A model generated the notes under the pieces. That model saw only the letters and a list, made by a program, of their open reading frames with translations, ran no database searches and was not told the origin of the DNA. From Daphnia carinata (Eukaryota; Arthropoda; Branchiopoda; Diplostraca; Daphniidae): a stretch of DNA of 64,000 nucleotides. Position numbers and translations under genes: made by a program. Below, piece by piece: positions 21,324 through 32,050 of this stretch; the stretch's first letter is position 1, and each line of letters begins with the position of its first letter. The stretch is from contig NC_081338.1 in NCBI RefSeq assembly GCF_022539665.2, positions 2,232,001 to 2,296,000 on the forward strand, read 5' to 3'.

Positions 21324-24172
21324 ATGTCTTCAGCTCTCATTCAATGTTCGGGATGCAAATCCAGTATTCTTGGCCGGAAGCAATTCTGCGTTTGCCTTAG
21401 CTGCCATGTTCCTGTCCATCGTCTTTGTTGTGGTGTTACCTTCCGTAAGGGTGTTGCGCCTTCATGGAAGGAATTCAGCAACTTTTATCGGTGCGCCATG
21501 TGTTCTAGTGGTAGTGTAGTTCAAGGTTCCAACGTAGATGTAGCGGATGTTGATGGTGCAGTATCTGGGGGATCCAATGGCGATGTAGCTGCTGTTGCTG
21601 TTGCTGGTTCCGAAGGAGGTCGTCCAAAAAGATTGCTAAAGCCCAGGAGCATTTTCGATCCTTCACACGAAGTCAAGAAAAAGCCTCTAGTTCCAGTTTC
21701 TCCACGTCGTCCATCATCACCACGTCAGCGCTCAACTCCTCGCACATCTCCTCAGACTCATTCTGCCCATCGTCCAGCAGCTCCGTCCTCTCCACCCTCC
21801 CCACATTCTCCGTTGACAATGTCACCCTTGGTGAGTCTTGTTGTGTCTCCTGTTCTTTTAATGTTGTCTCCTCTTCTTAGGTCAACTCCTCCAGTTCCAC
21901 CACCACGAAGAAAACGCATGGCCCAACTTCAGCCTCAATCGACCAGCAACATCCTACCAGACCTGTCTCCAGAAGCTGCAATCCCGAGAAGATCATACGA
22001 AAGCGATGGAAGAAGAGAAGAATCATTTGCCGAACCCAACGAATCGACAATGGAGGTATATATTTCTGTTTTATCGCAACTTGTCTTAGTATTTCATTAA
22101 CTAAACGTTTTTGGTAGCAATCATCGTATGAGGAACCGACGGAACCATCCTACAAGATTCATGAGGAGGGAACGAACAAGGGACTCCATAAGCTTACTGA
22201 TGGATTAGGTAATAATTAAAATAAAAGTGCTTATTGAATCAGACTGAAGGTTCCCTTTCTTACTACAGGATTTTGCTTCAGCAAAAAAGCCATCAGTAAG
22301 AGCACATATACATGGCGCTGTACCTCCCGACCTTCTGCAAACCCATGTAAAGCTATCGTGAAACAAAAGAAAACCCCCCTTTTGGACTGCTTGGTGAATT
22401 ACAATAACGCTGACTTCACCCTTGTTCCCCACGATCAAGAAAACACCCACAATCACCCACCAGACATTGGAAACCAGAGAAGGGTAAGTTGTTTTAGAAA
22501 AAAATATATTTGAGTTTCTATATGTGTAAGTTGGATTTTTTTTGCTTTATAGGTTGACATCTTTAGAGAGTCGAAGAAAGCCTGCGTTGATCAACAGTTT
22601 ACGGACCCCAGGGAGATCTTGTTTGCCGAATTAAAGAAACGCAAGTCCATAGAAGGAAGACACATGCCGGATGTTGATTTGGCCACACGTCGTTTACGGT
22701 ATATTAGATAAATGAATTATATCAGGATTAGGGTTAATGATTAACGTTTCTATTCCAGGTACAAAAGAGCGAAGGTTATGCCCGCCAACCCCAGGAAAGA
22801 TGACCCTTTCTTTCCTGTGGTGGAGAATTTTTTCCCACCAAACTGGTATCAGGGCGCCATCTTCGCTGGAACGGCCCAAGACCGTGCCCGGCACCTTTTA
22901 TTTTTCACCCCTACTATGAAGCGGCAGCTGGAAGACTGCAAGACATGGTTCATGGACGCAACTTTCTATTTTGTTGATGAACCCATCAAACAGGTGCTTT
23001 TAATTATCTTAATAATGTAATCTAAGTTAACTATAACCTATTTATTTCTATATAGCTCTTCACGATCAATGGGTTTATCAAGAACGACAAGAACGAAATA
23101 AAACAAGTTCCCCTACTGTTCTGTTGCATGACCAGGAGAAGAGCAGCTGACTATAGCGCTGTCTTCGAGAAGATAAAGGTATAGCTACTATATCGTCTAC
23201 AAATAGTTTATCATGTAAAAATAATAAATGTTATATTGTTATAGGAAATTATCCCCCTTCCTAGAGTCCAGCGGATCGTGACCGATTTCGAACGCGCTAT
23301 ATTTACAGCTGTTCGCAGGCACTTTGTGGATATTCAGCATTTTGGCTGCAATTTCCATTGGTGCCAAGCCGTTCTGAAAAAGGTCCGGGATCTTCACCTT
23401 GCCGCCCAATATAACAACAAGGGACCGAATCCAGTGCGAGACTTTGTTTTTCGCCTGCTATGCCTTGCATATCTCCCTGGTAATTATCACAAAAATGTAA
23501 AATTTAATGGTCGTAAAAAACATTTACTAACTTACATTTTTTTCATAGCTGGTAAAATTCCTGGCGTGTTTGACGCGTTGAAGAGCTCAGCACCTAGAGA
23601 ACTTCCAGCACTGATGGAGTATATGGAGCGGAATTGGATTCGGGGCAAGTTCTGGACTCCAGAGAACTGGTCATGCTTCAACACATTAACGCGTACCAAT
23701 AACGACTGTGAAGGAATGCACCACCAATGGAACAAGGTAATTTACATTTGAACATAAACATGTAAGGGATAATTTTGAACCAAATCGTTTGTAGTTGGCA
23801 GGCGGATCTAATTTAAAATTCTACAAGATGACAATGGTATTGCGGAAACTGGCCGAAGAAGTTTCCCTTACCAGCACGCTACTCTGCCATGATAAAATAA
23901 GGGCTCACCGCAAGAAGGAGACCCAACTGAAGAATTCCGTACTGTTCCAGCTTTGGGCGCGTTACCAAGATAATGAGGTATGTTATCTAAACATGCAAAA
24001 AATAAAAGCTTACCTATAACTGATCATTTTTTCCCAGCTGTCTACAATGGATCTTCTAGAAGAAATAGTTTTAGAACTTCGTTCATCTTTTCCCTCTACT
24101 GTTTCATCACATGCCCTAAATGTTGCTGTTAATAGTACTAATGATGAACTGGATATGACATTAACTGAATAA
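21324..24172 (+). CDS. MULE-2 transposase: PHD-like finger + FLYWCH finger + MULE domain, intact
   Basis: Ten exons (21324-22055, 22118-22208, 22269-22483, 22553-22698, 22759-22993, 23056-23178, 23245-23479, 23549-23736, 23795-23977, 24038-24172) join without a stop or phase error into 760 residues. Residues 8-60 form a PHD-like zinc finger (CSGC ... CVCLSCHVPVHRLCC ... YRCAMC). A Ser/Pro-rich linker follows (about 110-240). The FLYWCH finger is near 285-345 (TWRCTSRPSANPCKAIV ... HNHPPD). The catalytic domain has WFMDATFYFV (first Asp), RIVTDFERAIFTAV (second Asp), FGCNFHWCQAV (Cys/His block) and RTNNDCEGMHHQWN (likely Glu). It should move its own element and related short copies. The PHD-like finger at the front is the unusual part. 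Confidence 0.92.
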
Positions 24173-24829
24173 CGTTTGTTTGTTTGTACATGTATTTTAT
24201 TTGACGATTGTTTACATACTTTATAATAATTGACATGCTTTATAAATAAACTTTAATAATCTAAATTGACTTTTTTACTTTAATATAACATGTAATGTAA
24301 TACATTTTGCTTGAATTATTAGGAGAAAACTTCTTGTACAACCGACGACTAATGTGCCTTTTGATGGTGGTTGGTTAGTGGCCACAATTCTCGAGAAGGT
24401 GATGGACCTAAAAAAAAATAAAATTGCAATAATTATACCAATATACTGCATATAACTATAAATGAATTTACCTTGCATGTTTAAATCCATTCGTCATCCA
24501 AAAATTCGTTGATCAGCTCCCTACGAAAAAATAAAAATAAAGTTAATGAAAAAGATAAAAAAAAAACTTAAGAAAAAAAAAAAACGTTAAACCGGCCTGA
24601 GGAAACTGTAAAAAAAATTACCAGGCATAACCTATAAAGAAGAAAAAGAAGAAAAAAAAAATTATTAGTAAAACATAAGCAAGGTATAAGTAAGATATCT
24701 ATCGAAATGTACTTACTGTTTGCGACTCCTTAGAAACAACCCGCAGCTGGACAGGAACTGGGCAGGAACTGGGCAGGCCGCTGGACACGAACAACAGGCA
24801 GGGAAAGCAGCCATATCCACAAACTCCAT

Positions 24830-24948
24830 CCACAGCACATTCACAACACATTCACAAAACATTCACAGCACATTCACAGCACATTCACAGCACATTCGCA
24901 GCACATTCACAGCACATTCACACATTCACAGCACATTCACAGCACCCA
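24830..24948. repeat. 12-bp tandem repeat near MULE-2 right end
   Basis: About nine imperfect copies of CACATTCACAGC. A small open frame over it (24720-24959) is only the translated repeat. Together with the A-rich stretch 24530-24680 it fills the space behind the gene. Confidence 0.8.
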
Positions 24949-25114
24949 ACACCTTCTAGAGCTAAATACTGACTGGCTGTAATGCTGAAACCGCATGTGG
25001 AAATTGGGAAGTCAGGAATACCATTATTTTCCATTTCACTAGTATTACCCTAAACACCAGTAATTGTTTTCTTCCCAAAAATTGTTTCATAGAATAATTA
25101 TTAAAAACCTCAGA

Positions 25115-25195
25115 TGATATGAAACCAGGGAGAATCGAACACAGGACTACCCGTGTCACAGCTTAGAGCACTACCGATATGGTAAGACTTAGTTG
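25115..25195 (-). ncRNA. tRNA-like module inside MULE-2 right arm
   Basis: On the minus strand GGTAGTGCTCTAAGCTGTG and TGTTCGATTCTCC look like A- and B-box regions and match the module at 20421-20490 (shared GCTCTAAGCTG and GTTCGATTC). Mirror placement fits an old, diverged inner part of the inverted arms. Confidence 0.35.
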
Positions 25196-25370
25196 GTAAG
25201 TTGGTGCTGCTAGTTGCAAGAGCAAGTACAAAATGAATGCAACTGGAAAACATTTTATGCACTAAAAAGTAAGAAAAATATAATAAATATTTCTGGTGTA
25301 GCCGTTGTAGTATTTTACTAAATGAACTATATTAGACATAGTATGTTTCAGGGTACTCTGCAATTTAAAT

Positions 25371-25731
25371 TAAAATATGATAAGAGATAAATGTTTGGTG
25401 AACCATTTAAGTAACGCGTTAACACCATCGGTTTTTTGCAAAGGGAAATGGATATAAGCCGACGCTCTGACGCAATATGTTGCCTACCGGATTGGAGGCA
25501 TATCGTTCCTATTGGAACAAAATAAAAGAAAAAGGACTATTTCTAAGGAGAAATAGGACTGAGGCCAAGGAGAAATAGGACCGATGGCGTGGAGAAATAG
25601 GACTGTCCTAAAAGTATTTAAAAGTCAGTCCTATTTCTCCCAGTCCTATTTCTCCGGTAGAAATAGGACTGAAAATTTTCAGTCCTATTTCTCCAGTCCT
25701 ATTTGGTTTCAGTCCTATTTCACCGGCTACC
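25371..25731 (-). repeat. MULE-2 right terminal inverted repeat
   Basis: Inverse of 19882-20237 with about one substitution. Ends in TATTTCACCG followed by six unmatched bases and then GTTAAGAT. Confidence 0.9.
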
Positions 25732-25772
25732 GTTAAGATTGAGCGCAATAGGATGATGCAGCTTCTAATTAC

Positions 25773-25843
25773 ATTGAGATACACGATGAAACTTTCCAGA
25801 ATGTCTTCAATTGGGGTATTTTTAACTTCAATCACGTCAAGGG
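25773..25843 (-). pseudogene. Middle exon (second half) of the decayed gene-2-type protein
   Basis: Reads LDVIEVKNTPIEDILESFIV and then YLN before a GTAATT donor. Its first half is at 28148-28183, separated by the CACAGC element. Deleting that element with one TA rejoins an open exon (GVISGLYYLIK followed by LTLDVIEVK). MULE-2 lies in the intron behind it. Confidence 0.65.
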
Positions 25844-26079
25844 TACACAGCAGCGACTATGGATACTTAATTAAGGGTCTTTCAGTAGAGAAAAGCTACT
25901 GAAAAAATTAAGAATCTTAAAATGACACTTAATTTTATAAAAAAATACTTACGAAAGTACTGCTTGCAGCTTTTTAAGGTTGCAAAAATTGGTTTAAGTG
26001 CTCAAAATATTTAAGTATCTTGCAAAGCAATTAATAATACAACGCCATCAGAAACAAAAACTAATTCTTATATTTTTGT

Positions 26080-26940
26080 TACGTGGCAACGCTTAAAAAT
26101 TCTAGTGATTGGGGAAAAATTTCGTCACTGTTCCAAAGGGATGGATAAATTTTGTCTATTCCAAAAATCAAGTGAAACATGTGAATTAAAAGTGGTTGTC
26201 AATTTCAAAGACATCGTCGATCAACAAAAAAAAAGTGCTTGATGGTAACCAACATACAACTATGTGTTCAAATCTTTATTCTTAAAAGTGATTTCTAATT
26301 AGATTTGGAATTTTGAACGTCAAGTTATAGAATACCTAACGGAAATTCCATAGCCAGGTTGAATAAGTTTTGACGCAGTAACACAGGGTAAAATCGGCAA
26401 AGTTTTCTGCTGTTATTAAAGTTTTAAACTAATAGACCAATAACTTATCTTTTCTTGGTTACTGAAGTGATGACGTGGACTATTCTTCCAACAACTTTAA
26501 CGTTCATACCTTTTCCATCATTGGTAACATTAGTGATATGTACATTGATGGTTAGCGTAATAGTTTTTCTTCTAAAATTTTACAATAGGTTAAAGCAAGT
26601 ATATCAGTAGCAATTCCATTCCTACTCTAGAATGATAATGCAGATACAAAAAAAAAAAATAGACCAAGGTAAGTTCTGCCAATGATATTGTTACGAATAC
26701 CAATTCATATATTATTGTCACCTAGCAGGATGCTCTGCCATTACTGAGGACAACCATGGTGTAGTTGTTGTTGCTCAAGAACAGGCAGATGATATTGGTA
26801 AGTTTGGTGAAACTCATTTTGATAAATAATAATGTGTTGTTTGTTTTTTAATTCTCAGTGTCAGGTCTCATCCTACTACATGGTCAACATGGAACATCCT
26901 GCTACGTGCACCAAGTGCTGAAAGTGTTACTGGAAAGTTT
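26080..26940 (+). pseudogene. 5' fragment of gene 2 in the short CACAGC element
   Basis: Parallels 40490-41160 almost line by line: GGCAACGCTTAA, AATAGCCAGGTTGAA, GACGCA..AGTAACACA and CCATCATTGGTAA occur in the same order and spacing. Several frame breaks prevent translation. A later piece (GVVVVAQEQADDI) ends before a GTAAGTT donor. No function expected. Confidence 0.6.
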
Positions 26941-27059
26941 TATTTGACATTATTAGTTTTTCTTACCCATAATGTAATTGTTATCACATTTCTGATTTGT
27001 CAAACAATACAAATTTCAAAGGAATACATTATTTTATTTATTCTACCTACCCACACAGC

Positions 27060-27910
27060 ACACTGCTGTCCTTTAGACGACAATTTTTGGTCCTCGCTGG
27101 ACCACTAGGACGTACATAAGACGCGGTGAAATTCATAAATGACGTGTTTTGGCTGCCTTCTGCACATCTAGATGTCTGGCAGAAACGGAGCCCGTGTGCG
27201 TCTTTTACCAGTCGTCCACAATGAGTTTAGGCGGTGAACTGGACCACTTTGGACCGCTTAGTAATATAATTTTAAATGATGCGGCTGTGGCTGGTATCGA
27301 ACTCGGATCTCCCGTGTAACAGTCGGGCGCTCTTTCCACGTGACCATACTATACTTGCTGTCATACCATACTGTAAATGTCACAATTTTCAAGTAATACA
27401 ATAGAAACATAGAAAAATACTTAAGTTTTTTTTTGACAGCTGGTCACAAAAAAATATTTTTAAACATAAAGTTAAGGTCGAAATTAAGTTAGACCCTCGA
27501 TCCTTCAGAAGCAATTATACAAATTAGGCTAAACTTTTTTAGATTTTGAAACTTAATTATGATTTGTAAATATTTTAAGAAAATGAATTATTTGAGATAA
27601 TAGTCCTATCATAACTAATGCTTGTTTTTGAGCATTTTTTATGCTAAATAAAATATATTTTTCTAACTCCCTCAATTTCATGAAATTTACATATCATTTT
27701 ACTTACTATTTTAGTTGCAAGAAGAAAATTTGAACATTCTACGTTTGAATTTCATGTATGTCAAAACTGGCAACACAGGATTTGGCCAAATGTGGGACTA
27801 AAGAAGTCAGAAAAAGATGTTGTGATTTTCCTAGACAACAACGGTGGCTGAAGCACATCTATTAGCGCGCCTATATCGGTCTCGTCCTGGTTGTCCTAGT
27901 GGGACGGATT
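27060..27910. repeat. GGAC/GTCC-rich insertion-like segment
   Basis: The left side has GTCCTCGCTGGACCACTAGG and the right side has GTCCTGGTTGTCCTAGTGGG, roughly inverted. In style this resembles 11575-11810 and 48760-49015. It may be a further small element inside the CACAGC element. A tRNA-like site lies at 27285-27350. Confidence 0.35.
27285..27350 (-). ncRNA. tRNA-like sequence (possible tRNA-Asn-derived)
   Basis: On the minus strand GGAAAGAGCGCCCGACTGTT is followed by ACACGGG and GAGTTCGATACC. A CCCG/CGGG stem with a seven-base loop CTGTTAC would carry the anticodon GTT (Asn), and GTTCGATACC fits a B box. The acceptor stem is not convincing, so a tRNA-derived repeat is more likely than a working gene. 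Confidence 0.4.
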
Positions 27911-28147
27911 TAGGGGGTAGGATCTTCTGGCTTACAATTGTTGTCTGAGTATGTATAATTCCGAAAGTGGATAACAATTTTAAGCATCCACCCAAAGATT
28001 AAGTAGCCTAGTGGCCTACTGAATTATTCAGTAGGCAGGGAGGTATAGTTAGAAATTAAGTATGCTATTTCAGTTAAGTACGGTAAAAAAATCTAGTACG
28101 CTGGCCTTTTTTAAGTATTAAAAATTAAGTATTCAGTCGCCGCTGTG

Positions 28148-28618
28148 TAAGTTTGATGAGGTAGTACAGCCCGGAAATTACCCCTGAAAATCAAAATACG
28201 TAATAAAACCCATGTAATATTTGAAATGTAAAAAAAGGTACCTATAGCGTTGTTTTTTGGATTAGGTTTGATGGACAGCTGTTTCTCCTTGAGAACTCCA
28301 ATTTTCATGATTTTGAGTAGATATATCTGACTGAAGTTCACCTCAAAACTTCTAGAAGAAGGATAACGAAGCCTAAAGTCGTTGACAATCTAGAATAAAA
28401 ATATAATTAGAACATATATTATAACATATTTAATGTTAATTTACGAGTGGGCCCTTCTCGAAGTCGACAAAGCGCGGGTAGGCGATGAGATAGCCAATGG
28501 CATACTTCAGTACTTTCCATTTGCCTTGGAATTCGCGGTACTTAAAGGTCAATTCCATATACTCTAGAATTTGTTTTGTGTTCGAGGAAATAGAACAATG
28601 GTCGCTGAGCCAGATTAC
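28148..28618 (-). pseudogene. 5' exons of the decayed gene-2-type protein
   Basis: Three minus-strand exons with consistent phases: 28445-28618 (VIWLSDHCSISSNTKQILEY ... AIGYLIAYPRFVDFEKGPL), 28242-28389 (IVNDFRLRYPSSRSFEV ... SIKPNPKNNAI) and 28148-28183 (GVISGLYYLIK), continuing at 25843. The AYPRFVD...GPL motif parallels LAYPCLADHGGGW in gene 2 at 41410-41450, so the two are relatives. Such proteins are widespread and uncharacterised in animals; some are annotated as SAM-domain-like, which I cannot verify. These exons are open; decay is in the 3' exon. Earlier exons are probably within 28640-29430 but are not clear. Confidence 0.6.
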
Positions 28619-28639
28619 CTGAAACAAACAGCAAATTAA

Positions 28640-31600
28640 GATAGGTCTTTAGGTCAAGGGGGACTGGCAGTTAGTGCCAAATGTGGTAGACGTATTACGG
28701 GCTTTTTATGCACAAAGAATGAAGGTGTAAAGACCTCCAAGAATGTAGGTGTTAAGACAGAAATTGGTTAAAGCCTGGTCGACATATGCGTATCCTTTCT
28801 CTTTCTTATTCTGGCTCTGGGATAGGGATTGCTGGACATGTGTGAACATTTTTCTCAAAGCTGAGCCGGGTTCGTCACTAGTGGGCACATTATTTGCCAT
28901 CAGCGGTAAACTTCCTTTTTTCACAAAGAGCATGAAGGTGCTTAGGTAGGATCTTATTTGTTTTTGCAAGTTGGAAAAATTCATCAAGTGCATGGAAGTA
29001 ACATTTCGATCTGTGGTTGTATTTTATCTGAGGCTTTATGTTGCAACTTGATTTTCCGTCGTATTTGTCGAGAGTTCCAATTTGTTGTGGTGGAACCAGA
29101 CGGCGAACCCCCAACAACAATAAGAAATCCTTTTTGGAAATTCCTTTAAAGACGTTTGGAGAACCCTTCATATTCTTGTATGGGTTAACGTTTCCATTTA
29201 GGTTCCTATCATCTCAAATGGGTCATTATTAACTCTTGGCAAAATTAATTGTTAACTGCAGTTATAGTTTTTTAATGCTATCATCACTAGTACGGCCCAC
29301 TTCTTCAATATCAATGTGGTCTTCAGCAATCTCGTTTGTAGCATCTTTTACTGCTTCTTCAACTGGATTTTCGAGGAAACTGCTTGATTACATATCTCTC
29401 AAATTCATGTTTGCTGCCTTGATCTAGGCCTTGACTTTGTTGCTTGCTTTCGTTGTGTGTATTCTAAAGAACAATGATTACAGTGATAATAGGGTATTGA
29501 GGAATTTAGTAGTCTACTTCATACATACTTACCAAAATGGGACAAGTTACATTTGAAATTCTCAACTGACAAGTTTTTTATTCAACGAATTACTAATATT
29601 AACATTGCATTGTTCACAGGAAACGAAACCTTTGCTTCATTGAACGACGAATTAGCTTTATCAAAGTTTACTTCTTCGTGTTAGCCTAAAAACTAATATT
29701 TGATGGAACTTATTTGATGTTGCCCAATTTCTGAATGTCCATTACTTGTCGCTTAGTTTCTGGTGAAGTTGGAGTTAGTGTACTTTTGACTTCTTTGACT
29801 GTATGCCAATTATTTTATACTCGTTAATGTTTGAAATGGCTCGTAAAGAGGTACAGCCAGATGTAATATACTTTATAAGGTTTCATCATATTTCTAGCTA
29901 AAAGAAAAAAAATTAAGCAAGAGGTAGAAAGATTTTGAAATTTTCTGTAGATTCTGAGGATTCAATGCAATTTTGAAAGATTCTAGAGACTCTTTATGAT
30001 TTTTAAGATTCTTTCAATTTTGAAAGGGAGATTCTGGAGGACAATTTGAGAGAGTCTGGCGAAGGTTAGAACAAGGATTCTAGGAGTTACCAACACCTCG
30101 GCTTAGAATTACATTGGAGCACTTAACTTCGAAAATTAAACATAAAAATGTAAGGATGGTTGCCATCGACTTTCCTAGTGGTGAGAGCATTAGCTCGACT
30201 AGGAATTGCTTACACGAATACACCAGATTCTTAATTAAACCTCTACCTTCGATTAGGAAGTAAATGATGCTCCATGCTACAACAATTACGCCCATTTTCA
30301 GGAGTAGTGTCGAGAAGAACGGTGCTGAGCAACGAAGAGATATGGGCGCCATGTGAAAATGTTTAGCTTTAGAAACCTAAAAAAAACCTAAAAGTTGTTT
30401 CACAATTTTGAAATCCATCTCTTAGTATAAGAGAACATAATATTTTAACTGAAATGGATCATGATATATAAATGACAGGATTAAGCTATGATATATAGAT
30501 AATATGGGACAGCAGTTAAAATCCTCTCCCCTTTCTATCTCGTTACGTTGTTCTCTTATTGTTGTGTTTAGTAGGGGCACTTGACTTGTTTCACAGTCTG
30601 TAAATTGACTGATACGTTCTTCTCCTTTTCTCCGTTTTCCTCGACATCGTGGTGGTAACTATTCTTGAGGGCTCTTTTTTCACATTTCATCAATTTCGGT
30701 TGTTTTCTAGTTGCCATGACATACAACAGGCGGACTTCGCACGCTCCCTGATTTCCTTTCGTTTCTTTTCATTTGTGGCCTATTGTTTCGCTCGTCTCAA
30801 GTCTATGCTTTTCGTACTCAGTGGCATGATTCATGACGTGTCAATCGCTCAGACATTTTTTGGCCGTTTACCTGTCTTGTCGCCATTTTTCGCATCATTC
30901 CGTTTTTATGTTTTAAGTTTAATATAGCATTTTCCCAACGTACGCGTTGTTTTTTTTATTCGCTACGTCGAATTTCGATTCATACAGGATTAATTTGCAA
31001 CACTGGTAGTTATTCTTATTGAGTAAAAATGCGTTGTTAACGTTGCGTATATGTTGGAACACATGTTTGCCTGTGTCAAATACAGAAGCCTCATGTCATT
31101 GATTGTTAATCTTGTATAAAACATTCAACGGAAATTATATTTTCAAAAATTATGAACCCCGTCTACTATGTTCGCAAGCTTTTATCTTTTATTCGAGGGT
31201 AGCAAACCACATCCATGGTGAAGCTTAATAGCTGTCTGCAAGATCGACACTTACTTTTCACTGCTTGTGGTATTTCATTACGACGGCTAAATGTTTGAAT
31301 GGCCTTACTAATGACAATACATGGAAAACACGAAATGAACAAAATTAATAAGGAAAACCCATCAGGATTGCATAAAACCTCTAATTTGAAGTGCTGTGTG
31401 AATTCAGAAAATTCTATTCAATTTTGATCAAGTTTCCACGCAATTTACAACGCCATTCGTCGATTGCACGTGATGATTATCAGCATGTTCGACTAAAATT
31501 TTATTTCAAATTGTTAAAACATTAATTAAAATAGTTGCACTGTATAACATTAAGGGAAAAAATGCGAATTCATTTTATTCTCTCCAAACAATTCAAATTA

Positions 31601-31799
31601 CCTTTTTTTTTTATTAAGAATTGTGTTTTGAAAAAACAACAGAATTTGAGCAGTGGTGGGTTCTGGTATACGTTCGTAGATAATATAAAGCAAAACTGTG
31701 AGCGGTGTTATTCAAGCAAATTAAAAATGAACTCTACAATGGCTTCCAATCGCATGGCAGAATTCACCTTTATAGAATTCGTTCTCCGCGAGCTTATTA
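28640..31799. other. Mostly gene-free; possible remnants of upstream exons
   Basis: Minus-strand open stretches at 28706-28993, 28890-29171 and about 29260-29420 (EDHIDIEEVGRTSDDS) may be remains of the 5' end of the gene at 28148-28618, but I recognise no domain. From 29430 to 31799 I see no coding signal and no repeat with a match elsewhere here. Confidence 0.35.
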
Positions 31800-32050
31800 C
31801 ACAGCAGCGACTGGATACTTAATTAAGGGTCTTTCAGTAGGGGAAAGCTACTGAAAAAATTAAGTATCCTAAAATGACACTTAATTTTGAAAAAATACTT
31901 AAAATTTACCTTACCCTACTGAAACCAAATTTCTTACCTTTCGATTCTTTTTTTAGTATAGAATTTTTTTTTTAAGTACTGCTTGCAGCCTTTTAAGGTT
32001 ACAAAAATTGGTTTAAGGGCTTAAAATATTTAAGTATCCTGCGAAGCAGA
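31800..32050 (+). repeat. Left end of the large CACAGC element
   Basis: CACAGCAGCGACTGGATACT starts at 31800 after TA. It matches 25846-26045, with one extra ~70-bp block. Repeated ACTTAATT words and a CTTTCAGTAG...CTACTGAAAA hairpin are in both copies. The transposase gene starts right behind it. No right end of this copy was found; it may be lost. Confidence 0.7.

Larger units (their letters stand above)
19876..25731 (+). mobile_element. Complete Mutator-like element (MULE-2), apparently autonomous
   Basis: The inverted terminal repeats (19882-20237 and about 25371-25726) are some 356 bp and almost identical; I noticed one substitution. Outside lie 8-bp direct repeats GTTAAGAT (19868-19875, 25732-25739). 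Deleting the element with one repeat restores a normal 61-nt intron of the host gene, independent proof of the borders. It carries an intact 760-codon transposase gene. The near-identity of the ends implies very recent movement. Confidence 0.9.
25846..28147 (+). mobile_element. Short CACAGC-ended element (deletion derivative)
   Basis: The left end reads CACAGCAGCGACT and the right end is its inverse AGTCGCCGCTGTG, both followed inward by ATACTTAATT words; TA flanks both sides (25844-25845, 28148-28149). The left 190 bp match 31800-32045. Then, from about 26080 to 26650, it matches 40490-41160, the start of gene 2 of the larger element. The transposase gene between them is missing. At 26740-26940 two small exon-like pieces remain. 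So it is a non-autonomous relative. Confidence 0.7.

Noticed and set aside
24830-24948. Regular short repeats that might suggest a CRISPR array
   Set aside because: Units are contiguous 12-mers with no spacers, and the DNA is eukaryotic.
24720-24959. 79-codon frame rich in HSTFTAHSQ
   Set aside because: Translation of the 12-bp tandem repeat; no independent support.
30649-30927. 92-codon Phe-rich plus-strand frame
   Set aside because: Looks hydrophobic only because of T-rich sequence; no start context or family resemblance.
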